DNA from: Verrucomicrobiota bacterium
GTDB taxonomy: Bacteria > Verrucomicrobiota > Verrucomicrobiia > Opitutales > UBA953
Length of the DNA: 64,000 bases
Assembly (NCBI GenBank): GCA_016871725.1
Contig: VHCL01000001.1
Location: 1 to 64,000 of the forward strand
Direction of reading: 5' to 3'
Below the pieces are notes generated by a model that was not told where the DNA came from, did no database searches, and was given only the letters and a program-made list of their open reading frames with translations. Both the position numbers and the translations under genes were made by a program. Shown here one piece after another: positions 40,327-49,576 of the stretch (position 1 is its first letter; every line of letters begins with the position of its first letter).

Positions 40327-41901
40327 TCAGGAGCCCGCCTTGATCTCGATCACGTCATGCGGGGCGGCTTCGCGCTGGCCGGCAGGCGTGACGCGGATGT
40401 AGCGGGCGCGCTTGCGGTGCTCGGCGAGGTTGGCGGCGCCGAGGTAGCCGAGGCCGCTCTGGATACCGCCGGCGAGCGTGCCGAGGACCTGGTCGACCGT
40501 GCCGGAGACCTCCTTGAGGGCTTCGATGCCTTCGGCCGCGACCTTGCTGAACTTGCCGCTGGCGGAGTGGCCGTAGCGGGCGGCCGAGCCCTTGCGCATG
40601 GCCTCGTGCGAGCCCATGCCGCGGTATTCCTTGTAAGTCTTGCCGTTGATCTCCATCAGCTTGCCCGGCGCTTCGCGCGAGCCGGCGAGGAGGCCGCCGA
40701 GGATGACCGCGTCGGCGAGGGTGAGGGCCTTGACGATGTCGCCGCTCTTCGTGATGCCGCCGTCGGCGAGGATGCGCACGCCTTTCCGGGCGGCCGCGCG
40801 GGAAGCGACGTAGAGCGCGGTGAGCTGCGGGATGCCGACGCCCGCGACGATGCGGGTCGTGCAGATGGAGCCGGGGCCCTGGCCGATCTTGACCGTATCG
40901 GCGCCGGCCGCGGCGAGGAACTCGACGCCTTCGCCGCTGGTGACGTTCCCGGCGATGAGCGTGAGGCCCTTGTGGGACTTGCGGAGGAGGCGGAGCGCGT
41001 CGCCGACGCCTTTGGTGTGGCCGTGGGCGGTGGAGATCGCGAGGGCGTCGGCGCCTTCGGCGACGAGCGCGCCGACATGGCCGAGCAGGCGGGCCCGGTC
41101 GATCTCGCCGTCGGCCGTGCGGGGGACGGAGATGGCGACGCCGACGCGCAGGCGGAAATCCGCGTCGCGGGTCGGGCGCACGTGGGCGCGGGATTCTTCG
41201 GAGATGCGCTCGATGTCGCTGAGGGTGAAGAGGCCGCGGAGGCGGTTCTTCGCGTCGACGACGAGGAGCTTGTTCTGGCCGACATGGTCGGAGAACTTGC
41301 GGTCGGCGGTGGCGATCGGGTCCTTGCCGAGGTCCTTCTCCGCGACGGTGAAGACCTTGTCGCGGGGGATCATGACGGCGACGACCTTGCGCTGGCCGTG
41401 GCGTTCCTTGACGGCGCTGCCCGGCAGGAGGCCGAGGAGCGTGCCGTCGGCGGAGGTCACGGGGAAGGTGCTGAAGGCGAGGCCGTCGCGCTCGATGCGG
41501 GCGAGGACCTCGGCGATGGTGTCGTCGGCCGACACGACGGCGGGGTCGCCGATCATGCCGTGGATGTGGTTCTTGACCCGGCGCACCTCGGCGACCTGGT
41601 CGGCCTCCGACATGTTATAGTGCAGCAGGCCGAGGCCGCCGTTCAGGGCCATCGCGATGGCCATGCGGTGCTCGGTGACCGTGTCCATGTCCGAGGACAC
41701 GATCGGGAGGGAGAGCGGGAGGGCGTCGGACAGGGCCGAATCGAGGCGCGTCATCCGGGGCAGGACCTCCGAGTAACGGGTGGCCAGGGAGACGTCGTCA
41801 TACGTCAGGCCGAGGCCGGCGTTGGCGGGGAAGAAGTCGTCCGCGGACAGGTAGAAGCGTTCGTCGAGGGAAACGCGGCCCTTGGATTTCGAGGAGGCCA
41901 T
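40327..41901 (-). CDS. guaB: IMP dehydrogenase
   Basis: This 524-residue enzyme oxidises IMP to XMP, the committed step to GMP. Two CBS domains (about 115-235) interrupt the barrel. The catalytic loop GPGSICTTR has Cys347, ILADGGI holds the IMP-ribose Asp, and [10 protein letters not shown] and the flap ARY dyad are present. At the NAD-side loop the usual D-(S/T)-(A/S)-H-G-H reads S-T-A-H-G-H (residues 290-295), so the conserved Asp is Ser. ATG 41901 was chosen over GTG 41934 from alignment to the family. The next gene on the minus strand is 5 nt away. Confidence 0.92.
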   Translation of the reverse strand: MASSKSKGRVSLDERFYLSADDFFPANAGLGLTYDDVSLATRYSEVLPRMTRLDSALSDALPLSLPIVSSDMDTVTEHRMAIAMALNGGLGLLHYNMSEADQVAEVRRVKNHIHGMIGDPAVVSADDTIAEVLARIERDGLAFSTFPVTSADGTLLGLLPGSAVKERHGQRKVVAVMIPRDKVFTVAEKDLGKDPIATADRKFSDHVGQNKLLVVDAKNRLRGLFTLSDIERISEESRAHVRPTRDADFRLRVGVAISVPRTADGEIDRARLLGHVGALVAEGADALAISTAHGHTKGVGDALRLLRKSHKGLTLIAGNVTSGEGVEFLAAAGADTVKIGQGPGSICTTRIVAGVGIPQLTALYVASRAAARKGVRILADGGITKSGDIVKALTLADAVILGGLLAGSREAPGKLMEINGKTYKEYRGMGSHEAMRKGSAARYGHSASGKFSKVAAEGIEALKEVSGTVDQVLGTLAGGIQSGLGYLGAANLAEHRKRARYIRVTPAGQREAAPHDVIEIKAGS

Positions 41902-41993
41902 GAGTGGTCGGTTTCCCCCAAGGGTGTTAGGCACCCCCCCTCAGGGTGGCAAATTGATTTTGCGGAATAGGGACAATTGCCGACGATGTCAGG

Positions 41994-42944
41994 ATGAACG
42001 GCGGAAAATTCGAGTTTCTGAGGGTACGCCGCCGCTTCCGGCAGCCGGTCACCACGGGCCACGGCACCGTCGAATCCGTCGACCGCATCCTGCTGCGGAC
42101 GGAAGACGAGGCCGGGATCGGTTTCGGCGAAGCCGCGCCGTGGCCGGGCTTCCCGACCGAGGACTGCGACGCGATCGCCGGGATCCTGCGATCCGCGCGG
42201 GGCAGCCTCGCGCACCTGCGCGCGAGCGTGGCCGCTTCCCGGGGCTCCTTCCCGTGCCTGAGCGCCGCCCTTTCCTCCTGCGCGCACTGGGGGGAGATCG
42301 AAGCCTTCACGGGCGCCCTGCCCTGCGCCGGCCTGGTCCTGCGCCCGACCGCGGAGGCCGTCGCCGAGAAGGTCCGGGCGGGGTACCGTACGCTGAAGCT
42401 GAAGATCGCCGCCGAGACGGACCCGGACGCGGTCCGCGCCCTGATCCAGGCTGCGCCCGCCGACGCGTCCTTCCGGCTCGACGCCAACGGCGGACTGACG
42501 TTGGAGCAAGCCCGGGCCTGGACGGAACTCGTCCGCGCCCTGCCCGCCTGCGAATTCCTGGAACAACCCTTGCCGGTCGGGCATCCGGGCTACGCCTCCC
42601 TCGGAACCGACAAGGTGGCGCTGGACGAATCCTTCCTCACGCCCGGCGGCGTAGACTGGGCCGGGCCGATCGTGGTGAAACCGGCGCTCGTCGGCGACTG
42701 GGACGAATTCCGGAACTGGCGACGCGGGCACGCGGACAGAGTGACCTACTCTTCCTGCTTCGAGACCGCCATCGGGCGGCAGGCCGGGCTCTGGCTCGCC
42801 GCGCAAGACCCTGCGGCCGGCACGATCGGCTTCGACACCCTCGGCCGTTTCGAGATGGACGGACGGGACCGGCACGAAGCCGGGCCGATGGCACGCGGAC
42901 GCCTCGACGTGAGCTGGCATGAGCTCTGGGCCGAAATGACATGA
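41994..42944 (+). CDS. menC: o-Succinylbenzoate synthase-like enolase-superfamily enzyme
   Basis: This 316-residue protein has the enolase-superfamily barrel with all expected ligands: KLK (K135, K137), D163 of DANGG, E190 of LEQP, D211-E212 and the second catalytic Lys K229 in VVKPAL. Dehydration of SHCHC to o-succinylbenzoate in menaquinone synthesis is the most likely reaction. The overlap with the menE-like gene downstream (ATGA, 42941) strongly supports menC over a dipeptide epimerase. It diverges from guaB, with a 92-nt spacer. Confidence 0.88.
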   Translation: MNGGKFEFLRVRRRFRQPVTTGHGTVESVDRILLRTEDEAGIGFGEAAPWPGFPTEDCDAIAGILRSARGSLAHLRASVAASRGSFPCLSAALSSCAHWGEIEAFTGALPCAGLVLRPTAEAVAEKVRAGYRTLKLKIAAETDPDAVRALIQAAPADASFRLDANGGLTLEQARAWTELVRALPACEFLEQPLPVGHPGYASLGTDKVALDESFLTPGGVDWAGPIVVKPALVGDWDEFRNWRRGHADRVTYSSCFETAIGRQAGLWLAAQDPAAGTIGFDTLGRFEMDGRDRHEAGPMARGRLDVSWHELWAEMT

Positions 42945-44146
42945 GCGCCGTCGCGGTCTTCCACGCCGACCATGCCGCGCACCTGCGCGAGGCCCTGCGC
43001 GCGCACGACGCGGGCCTGCCGGTCTTCCTCGGCAATCCGCACTGGGTCGGCGCCGACCGCGACGAAGCCGCCCGGCAGATCCCGCGCGGGACGACGCTCC
43101 TCGGCGCGGACTGGGAGCCGCGCGGGCTCGGCACCTGCGACTGGCCGCGGAACTGGCGCGGCCGCGTGATGATCCCGACCGGCGGGACCGGCGGGAAGGT
43201 GAAGTTCGTCATCCATTCCGCCGACACCCTGCGCGCCGCCGCGCACGGTCTGCGCGACGCGCTCGTCGCGCGCGGGCTGTCGCCCGTGCTGCACGGCGTG
43301 ACGTGCACGCCGCCGTGGCATGTCAGCGGCTTCCTGCCGGCGGTCCGGGCCCGCGTGACCGGCGGCCGGCACGTCGTCCTCGACGGACGTTTCCCGGCGG
43401 ACGCCGCCCTGCCCGGCGTCGACCTGCCGGCCGACGGCACGCGGATCGTCTCGCTGGTGCCGACGCAGCTGACGCGCCTGCTCGCGCACGCCTCCGGCGA
43501 AGCGTGGCTCCGCGGCTTCCCGGTCGTCCTGCTCGGCGGCGCGGCCGTGCCCGCGCCCTTGCTCGCCGAGATCCGTGCGCGCCGCCTGCCGGTCTTCCTC
43601 ACCTATGGCGCGACCGAGACCGCCGCGGCGTGCGCGTTGTGTCCGCCGGAAAAGATCTGGGCGGGCGAAGCCGTGCGCGGCGCGCCGCTGCCGGGCGTGC
43701 GTCTCGCGACGACCGGCGAAGGCGTCATCACCGTCGACGCTCCTTCGCTCGGCTTCGGCGTCTGGCCCGACGGCCCGCTGGCGCGGCCCTGGACGAGCGG
43801 CGACCGCGGCGACGTGGCGGCCGATGGCAGCGTGCGGATCGCCGGACGCGCCGACCGGGTGATCGTCACCGGCGGCGAGAAAGTCGACCCCGCGCGCGTC
43901 GAGCAGACGCTGCTCGCGACCGGCCTCGTGAGCGAAGCGCTCGTCATCGGGCTCGCCGACGCGACGTGGGGCGAGGTCGTGACGGCGTGCGTCGTCGGCG
44001 AGCCCGCGGCCGAAGCGGCGCTCCGCCAGGCCTGCGAAGGGCTCGAACCCGCGGCGAGGCCGCGACGCTACGTGTTCGTGCCGTCGATGCCGACGAACGC
44101 GAGCGGCAAGCCGGACCGCGCGGCGATCGCGAAGCTGACGGCTTAG
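42941..44146 (+). CDS. menE: o-Succinylbenzoate-CoA ligase-like adenylate-forming enzyme
   Basis: This 401-residue ANL-superfamily ligase is shorter than usual MenE (about 450-490). Motifs present are A3-like [21 protein letters not shown]5 [12 protein letters not shown]7 TSGDRGD, A8 [18 protein letters not shown], and the C-terminal Lys motif [10 protein letters not shown]. The N-terminal region before A3 is compressed, to about 78 residues. It would activate o-succinylbenzoate to its CoA ester. It overlaps menC by 4 nt and its stop overlaps the convergent kdsA stop. Other men genes are not in the window. Confidence 0.86.
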   Translation: MSAVAVFHADHAAHLREALRAHDAGLPVFLGNPHWVGADRDEAARQIPRGTTLLGADWEPRGLGTCDWPRNWRGRVMIPTGGTGGKVKFVIHSADTLRAAAHGLRDALVARGLSPVLHGVTCTPPWHVSGFLPAVRARVTGGRHVVLDGRFPADAALPGVDLPADGTRIVSLVPTQLTRLLAHASGEAWLRGFPVVLLGGAAVPAPLLAEIRARRLPVFLTYGATETAAACALCPPEKIWAGEAVRGAPLPGVRLATTGEGVITVDAPSLGFGVWPDGPLARPWTSGDRGDVAADGSVRIAGRADRVIVTGGEKVDPARVEQTLLATGLVSEALVIGLADATWGEVVTACVVGEPAAEAALRQACEGLEPAARPRRYVFVPSMPTNASGKPDRAAIAKLTA

Positions 44147-44937
44147 GCGCGGACGGCTTTCCAGACGCGCAGGCAGGACTCCACCAGCGCCGGGAACTCC
44201 GCGAGCGGCACCTGGGACGGGCCGTCGGAGATCGCCTTCCGCGGATCCGGGTGCGTCTCCATGAAGAGGCCGTCGGCGCCGGCGGCGAGGGCCGCCTTGG
44301 CGAGGACCGGGACGTATTCGCGCTGCCCGCCGGAGGAGCCGCCGGCCGCGCCGGGGAGCTGCACCGCATGGGTCGCGTCCATGACCGTGGGATGGCCGAA
44401 GCCGGCCATGATCGGGAAGGAGCGCATGTCGACGACCAGGTTCTGGTAGCCGAAGGTCGTGCCGCGGTCGGTCTGCCAGATCTCGGCGGCCTGCGCGCCC
44501 GTGAGCTTGTCGACCACGAAGCGCATCTCGAACGGCGAAAGGAACTGGCCCTTCTTCACGTTGACGACCTTGCCGGTCTTGGCGGCGGCGACGAGGAGAT
44601 CCGTCTGGCGGCACATGAAGGCCGGGATCTGCAGCACGTCGACGACCTTGCCGACGGCTTCGCACTGCTCGGGGCCGTGGATGTCCGTGAGCACGTGGAA
44701 GCCGTAGTCCTTCTTCACCATCGCGAGGAGGTCGAGGCCGGCCTTCATGCCGGGGCCGCGGTCGCCGCCGAGCGAGGTGCGGTTGGCCTTGTCGTAGGAG
44801 CCCTTGAAGATGATGTTCAGCTCCGGGTGGCGGGCGGCCAGGGCCTTGAGCTCCGTGGCGACGGTCCGGCAGTTGGCCTCGGATTCGAGGGAGCAAGGTC
44901 CGGCGATGAGGAGCAGACGGCGCTTATCGTGCAGCAT
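44143..44937 (-). CDS. kdsA: KDO 8-phosphate synthase
   Basis: This 264-residue enzyme condenses PEP with arabinose 5-phosphate to make KDO-8-P for the LPS core. Its N-terminus has [44 protein letters not shown] and [12 protein letters not shown] follow, all family-specific. [14 protein letters not shown] and [11 protein letters not shown] complete the barrel. Its presence indicates a Gram-negative envelope with LPS. It is cytoplasmic, with start ATG 44937, and convergent with menE with a 4-nt overlap. Confidence 0.96.
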   Translation of the reverse strand: MLHDKRRLLLIAGPCSLESEANCRTVATELKALAARHPELNIIFKGSYDKANRTSLGGDRGPGMKAGLDLLAMVKKDYGFHVLTDIHGPEQCEAVGKVVDVLQIPAFMCRQTDLLVAAAKTGKVVNVKKGQFLSPFEMRFVVDKLTGAQAAEIWQTDRGTTFGYQNLVVDMRSFPIMAGFGHPTVMDATHAVQLPGAAGGSSGGQREYVPVLAKAALAAGADGLFMETHPDPRKAISDGPSQVPLAEFPALVESCLRVWKAVRA

Positions 44938-44986
44938 GCGGCAGGATAGGACGGGCCGCGCCCGCAGGGCGAGCCGTAAGGAGCGC

Positions 44987-46711
44987 TCAGCGACCCAGCC
45001 AGCGGAGCACTTCCGGCAGCGGTCGCGTGTTCAGCACCTGCGCCGGCGTCAGCCAGCCCTTGCGGGCGATGCGCACGCCGTGGGCGGCGAAGGCCAGCTG
45101 GGCGGTGTCGTGGGCGTCGGGATTGATCGAGCAGAGCACGCCCTTCTCGGCGGCGCGGCGCCACCAGCGCCAGTCGAGGTCGAGCCGCCACGGGTTGGCG
45201 TTGAGCTCGATGATCGTGTCGTTGGCCGCGGCGGCGTCGATGACCTTGGCGATGTCGACCTCGTACGGCTCGCGCTTGTTGAGGAGGCGGCCGGTGAGGT
45301 GGCCGACCATGTCGACGTGCTCGTTCTCGATGGCCTTGATGATGCGGGCCGTCTGGGCCTCGCGGTCCAGGGTGAAGAGGTTGTGCACCGAGGCCACGAC
45401 GAAGTCGAGGCGGGCGAGGACGTCGTCGGTGAAGTCGAGCGAGCCGTCCTTGAGGATGTCGACCTCGCTGCCCGCGAGCACGCGCACGCGATACTTCCGC
45501 GAGGCGTTGAGCTTCGCGATGTCCTCGAGCTGCTTCGCGAGGCGGGCCTCGTCGAGGCCGCCGGCCTGGAAGCTGGACTTGGAGTGGTCGGAGATGCCGA
45601 GGTATTCCCAGCCGTGGGCTTCGGCGGCGGCGGCCATCTGGTCGAGCGTGTGGTCGCCGTCGGATTCCGTCGTGTGGTTGTGGAAGACGCCCCGCAGGTC
45701 GGCGAACTCGACCAGCTCCGGCAGCCTGCCCGCCTCGGCGGCGTCGATCTCGCCGTTGCCCTCGCGGAGCTCGGGCGGGATCCACGGCAGGCCGAGGGCG
45801 CGGAAGACCTCTTCCTCGCTCTTCGCGCCGGGCGCGGGGGTCTGCTCGTCGACGGATTTGAAACCCCATTCGCTCATGCTGAGCCCTCGGCCGAGCGCGC
45901 GGTGGCGCATGGCGACGTTGTGCTCCTTGGAGCCGGTGAAGTGATGGAGCGCGAAATAGAACTGTTCGGCCGGCACGACACGGAGGTCGGCCTGGAGGCC
46001 GTTCTCGAAGCGGACGCTGGACTTCGTCTCGCCGTGGGCGGTGACCTCCTTGACGCCCGGGTAGGCGACGAACCAGTCCATGATCGGCTTCGGCTCCGAC
46101 GACGCCACGAGGAAGTCGAGGTCGCCGACCGTCTCGCGGGCGCGGCGGAGCGAGCCGGCGGATTCAGCGAGCGAGACCTGCGGGAGCGCGCGGAGGCCGG
46201 CGAGGATCGGCTCGGCGATGGCGGCCGCCTCGTACCAGCGGTGGCGCTTGCCGTAGGCGATACGGTTCTTGATGCCCTCGAGGATCTTCTCCTGGGTCTT
46301 CGCGCCGAAGCCCTTTAGCTCGGCGACCGCGCCGGACTCGCAGACCTCCTTCAGCTTCGCGAGGTCTTCGACGGCGAGCTGCGTCCAGAGGGCGCGGACC
46401 TTCTTCGGGCCGAGGCCGGGGATCTGCATGACCTCGAGGAGGCCGGCGGGGATCGACGCCTTGAGCTTCTGGTGGAACGGCAGGACGCCGTCGCGGCGGA
46501 GCGTCGTGATCTTGTCGACAAGCGCCTCGCCGAGGCCGGGGATCTCGGCCAGCCGGCCGGCGTCGATCAGCTCACCGAGGTCCTCGGTCAGGTTCTCGAG
46601 GATGCGGGCGCCGGCGGAGTAGGCGCGGATCTTGAACGGGTTCTCGCCGGTCAGCTCCATGAACGTGGCGATCTCATCGAGGACAGCCGCGATGTCGTTC
46701 TTCTCCATCAT
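44987..46711 (-). CDS. polX: PolX-type DNA polymerase/PHP nuclease
   Basis: This 574-residue family X polymerase is probably used in base-excision gap filling. The N-terminal 8-kDa-like and helix-hairpin-helix regions (about 1-140, for example [14 protein letters not shown] and [13 protein letters not shown]) are followed by the palm with the catalytic [10 protein letters not shown] Asp pair. The C-terminal PHP domain (about 335-574) has [21 protein letters not shown] and [12 protein letters not shown] metal ligands and typically gives 3'-5' exonuclease activity. ATG 46711 overlaps the gmk stop, so the genes are coupled. Confidence 0.95.
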   Translation of the reverse strand: MMEKNDIAAVLDEIATFMELTGENPFKIRAYSAGARILENLTEDLGELIDAGRLAEIPGLGEALVDKITTLRRDGVLPFHQKLKASIPAGLLEVMQIPGLGPKKVRALWTQLAVEDLAKLKEVCESGAVAELKGFGAKTQEKILEGIKNRIAYGKRHRWYEAAAIAEPILAGLRALPQVSLAESAGSLRRARETVGDLDFLVASSEPKPIMDWFVAYPGVKEVTAHGETKSSVRFENGLQADLRVVPAEQFYFALHHFTGSKEHNVAMRHRALGRGLSMSEWGFKSVDEQTPAPGAKSEEEVFRALGLPWIPPELREGNGEIDAAEAGRLPELVEFADLRGVFHNHTTESDGDHTLDQMAAAAEAHGWEYLGISDHSKSSFQAGGLDEARLAKQLEDIAKLNASRKYRVRVLAGSEVDILKDGSLDFTDDVLARLDFVVASVHNLFTLDREAQTARIIKAIENEHVDMVGHLTGRLLNKREPYEVDIAKVIDAAAANDTIIELNANPWRLDLDWRWWRRAAEKGVLCSINPDAHDTAQLAFAAHGVRIARKGWLTPAQVLNTRPLPEVLRWLGR

Positions 46712-47301
46712 GGGCGACGCGCCTTCTCGGCGAGGTAGATGGCCCGGAGGGCGGCGAAGTCGGCCTCCCGGTCGCCGCTCTCGATCACGTGATGGTAGGC
46801 GCCCGCATGACGGAGCTCCTCCTCGGCCGCGGCCACGCGGCGCTCGATCTCGTCGGCCGGATCGGTCCCGCGGCCCGTGAGCCGGCGACGGAGTTCGGCG
46901 CGGTCGCTGACGCGGATGAAGACCGTGACGAGGGCGGCGGCGAGGCGCGGGTCGGCGGCGCCCTTCGCGCGGATGGTGGCGGCGCCCTGGACGTCGACGT
47001 TGAGGAGCGCGTCGAAGCCCGCGCCGAGATGCGCGGCGACGTCGGCCGCGCGCGGCCCGTAGAGGTTGCCGTGGACGTGGGCGTGCTCGAGGAACACGCC
47101 GGCCGCGACCTGCTGCTCGAAGCTCGCGCGGTTGAGGAAATGGTAGTCGACGCCGTCGGCTTCGCCGCCGCGCGGGGCGCGCGTGGTGCAGGTGATCACG
47201 CGGCGGATGGCCTGCGGGTAGGCCTCGGTCAGGCGCGCGCAGAGCGTGGTCTTGCCGCTGCCGGCGGGACCCGAGACGACGATGAGGAGCGCGCGGCTCA
47301 C
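46708..47301 (-). CDS. gmk: Guanylate kinase
   Basis: This 197-residue enzyme phosphorylates GMP to GDP. The P loop is SGPAGSGKTTL (10-20), the GMP-binding region has TTRAPRGGEADGVDYHFL, and the lid and Asp motifs (LNVDVQGAATI, FIRVSDRAELRRRL) follow. The start is GTG 47301, overlapping the stop of the upstream membrane-protein gene by 4 nt, and the gene's own stop overlaps polX. It is complete and typical. Confidence 0.95.
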   Translation of the reverse strand: MSRALLIVVSGPAGSGKTTLCARLTEAYPQAIRRVITCTTRAPRGGEADGVDYHFLNRASFEQQVAAGVFLEHAHVHGNLYGPRAADVAAHLGAGFDALLNVDVQGAATIRAKGAADPRLAAALVTVFIRVSDRAELRRRLTGRGTDPADEIERRVAAAEEELRHAGAYHHVIESGDREADFAALRAIYLAEKARRP

Positions 47302-47837
47302 GGCAGGCGGAAGGACTGCGCCACGCAGGCGACGCCGAGGAGCAGGCTCAGGCCGCCGACGACGTTACGCCGGCCGGGCGAGGCGAGGACCCAGTCGCAC
47401 TGCCGGACGAACACGGGCGGCGAGCAGGCCCACCAGAAGCCGAAGAGGACGAGCACGCCGTAGCTGAGGGAGGCGTCGAGCAGGCTGTGCGGGAGCTGCC
47501 GATAGCCGGCGTCGAGGGTGACCCGGGCCAGGAAGAGCATCAGCACGGCCAGCGCGCGCACCGACAGGAAATCAGGCATGTACACGAAGGCGGCGAGGCT
47601 GGCGCCGAGGAAGACCACCAGGACGAGGGGGCGGTTGATGCCGGCGAGGTCGGCGTCGGGGATGTTGACGAGCCACCAGGCGAACCACGCGATGGCGGCG
47701 AGGCCGAGGAGGTAGGTCGCGCCGGGCGACCGGCGGAAGGTGCGCAGCACGGCGGCGTCGGTGACGATCAGCCAGCCGGCCAGGAGCAGGAAGGCGGCGA
47801 GGGCGTAGTAGGCTTGGGCGAGGGTCACGACCTTCAT
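47298..47837 (-). CDS. Polytopic hypothetical membrane protein
   Basis: This 179-residue protein has five or six predicted membrane helices (for example at about 8-27, 41-58, 70-86, 95-106, 126-143 and 160-175). It lies in a coupled string with gmk and polX, its stop overlapping the gmk start by 4 nt. A GGAGG-type Shine-Dalgarno stretch precedes ATG 47837. I recognise no family, and its role beside a nucleotide kinase is unclear. The frame is clean and the hydrophobic pattern convincing. Confidence 0.65.
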   Translation of the reverse strand: MKVVTLAQAYYALAAFLLLAGWLIVTDAAVLRTFRRSPGATYLLGLAAIAWFAWWLVNIPDADLAGINRPLVLVVFLGASLAAFVYMPDFLSVRALAVLMLFLARVTLDAGYRQLPHSLLDASLSYGVLVLFGFWWACSPPVFVRQCDWVLASPGRRNVVGGLSLLLGVACVAQSFRLP

Positions 47838-47872
47838 TAGGAGGCTCCCTCCGTCCGAGGCAACCCGTAGGT

Positions 47873-48880
47873 TCAACGGGCGCGCAGACGGTCGACGGCC
47901 CAGGCGGCGTGTTCGGCGACCATCGGGTCGGCCGAGCCGAGCAACGCTTCCGCGGCGGGCAGGTCGGCGGCCGTCCCGACGTTGCCGAGGACCGTGAGCG
48001 CGTTGCGGCGCCAGCGCGCGAGGCCGAGGCGTTCGACCGGCGTGCCCTTGAAGTGGGCGAGGAAACGTTCGTCCGTCCAAGCGAGCGTCTCGCGGAGGGG
48101 CGGATGCGGGCGCGGGGCGAAATGCTCCTCGCGGGTGGCGACGGCCCACTTGTTCCATGGGCAGACGTCGAGGCAGTCGTCGCACCCGAAGACGCGGTCG
48201 CCCAAGGCCGCGCGGTACTCGACCGGGATGGCGCCCTTGTGCTCGATGGTCAGGTAGGCGAGGCACTTGCGCGCGTCCAGCTTGTAGGGCGCGACGATCG
48301 CGCCGGTCGGGCAGGCGTCGAGGCAACGCGTGCAGGAGCCGCAGCGGTCCGGCTCACGGGCGGACGCGGGCTCCAGCTCCAAAGTCGTCAGGATGACGCC
48401 GAGGGTGAGCCAGGTGCCGGCGCCGCGATGGATGAGGATCGTGCTCTTGCCCTGCCAGCCGAGGCCGGCGAAGGCGGCGACGGGCTTCTCGAGCACCGGG
48501 CCGGTGTCGACGTAGGGCTTCTGCTGGCCGCCGAGCTCCCGCATGACCGCGCAGAGCGCCTGCAGGCGCCCGAGGATCACGTCATGGTAATCGGCGCCGA
48601 GCGCGTATTTCGCGATCCGGTAGCCGGCCGGCGGATGCGGCTGATAGTAGTTGAGCCCCACGACGACCAGGCTGCGCGCCTCGGGCAGCACCTTGCGGGC
48701 GTCGGTGCGGCGGTCCGGATTACGGGCGAGCCAGGCCATGTCGCCGTGCATCCCGTCCGCGATCCACTGCTTGAAATACTCCGCGCGCACGTCGACCTCG
48801 ACCGGGGCGACCCCGAAGGCGTCGAATCCCAGCTCCTTCGCCGAAGCCGCGAGACGCTGGCGGAGGGCGCGCGGATCCAT
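47873..48880 (-). CDS. queG: Epoxyqueuosine reductase
   Basis: This 335-residue cobalamin-dependent iron-sulfur enzyme carries out the last step of queuosine synthesis for tRNA. It begins with a QueG/DUF1730 domain (KELGFDAFGVAP, MHGDMAWLARNPDRRTD, VVVGLNYYQP). Two [4Fe-4S] motifs follow: CGSCTRCLDACPTGAI and CDDCLDVCPW (with further Cys). The C-terminus has HEAT-like helices (about 285-335). The reaction uses a B12 cofactor, so the organism needs cobalamin. It is 4 nt downstream of coaC and 35 nt before the next gene. Confidence 0.93.
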   Translation of the reverse strand: MDPRALRQRLAASAKELGFDAFGVAPVEVDVRAEYFKQWIADGMHGDMAWLARNPDRRTDARKVLPEARSLVVVGLNYYQPHPPAGYRIAKYALGADYHDVILGRLQALCAVMRELGGQQKPYVDTGPVLEKPVAAFAGLGWQGKSTILIHRGAGTWLTLGVILTTLELEPASAREPDRCGSCTRCLDACPTGAIVAPYKLDARKCLAYLTIEHKGAIPVEYRAALGDRVFGCDDCLDVCPWNKWAVATREEHFAPRPHPPLRETLAWTDERFLAHFKGTPVERLGLARWRRNALTVLGNVGTAADLPAAEALLGSADPMVAEHAAWAVDRLRAR

Positions 48881-48884
48881 CGGC

Positions 48885-49433
48885 TCAGCCCAGGATCGAC
48901 AGCACGCGGCTCACGATCTCTTCGACCGGGGCCAGCTTGCCGACGCCCTCGTACCCGCAGGCCAGCATGCCCTCGGCCGGCTCGACCACCGCATGGCCGC
49001 GCGCACGGAGGGTCTTCAGGTTGGCCTGCGTGGCCGGGTGCTCGTACATCTTGCCGTTCATCGCCGGGCAGAGCAGGACCGGCCCGCGGGTGGCCAGATA
49101 GATGCTCGTCAGGAGGTCCGGCGCGAGGCCGTGGGCGAACTCCGCGAGGACGTTGGCCGAAAGGGGCGCGACGAGGAGGAGGTCCGACGAATCGGCGATC
49201 TCGATGTGCCCGGGGACGGAATTGGCTCCCTCGGCCCAGAGGTCGAAGGCGACCGGCCGGCGGGAAAGCACCTGGAGGGTCATCGGGGTGATGAACTGGG
49301 TGGCGCCCTTGGTCATGACCACCTGGACCTCGGCGCCGTACTTGACCAGCTGGGACGTCAGGTCGGCGGCTTTGTAGGCGGCGATGGAACCGGTGACTCC
49401 GAGGGTGATGCGCTTGCCGACGAGCTGGGACAT
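48885..49433 (-). CDS. coaC: Phosphopantothenoylcysteine decarboxylase (stand-alone CoaC)
   Basis: This 182-residue flavoprotein decarboxylates phosphopantothenoylcysteine in coenzyme A synthesis. It has the conserved GVTGSIAAYKAADL, the catalytic His in GHIEIAD, the FMN/substrate PAMNGKMYEHPATQ loop and the catalytic Cys in GMLACGYEGVGKLA. Most bacteria have a CoaBC fusion of about 400 residues, but here the CoaB ligase half is absent and no separate coaB is in the window. ATG 49433 fits the family start; the frame's earlier start would enter the gnd leader. It is upstream of and coupled with queG. Confidence 0.9.
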   Translation of the reverse strand: MSQLVGKRITLGVTGSIAAYKAADLTSQLVKYGAEVQVVMTKGATQFITPMTLQVLSRRPVAFDLWAEGANSVPGHIEIADSSDLLLVAPLSANVLAEFAHGLAPDLLTSIYLATRGPVLLCPAMNGKMYEHPATQANLKTLRARGHAVVEPAEGMLACGYEGVGKLAPVEEIVSRVLSILG

Positions 49434-49576
49434 GACGGCGATGGACGATGGGAAACCGCTCGGATGAGGCGAGGGGAAAGGCGGCTCGGTCGGGGCGAAA
49501 ACGGGTCCTTTTGAGCGAAACCGACCCTTTTCTTGTTTGCCATGCCTGCCGACGGGGGTTCGCATTGGCTTCTCTT

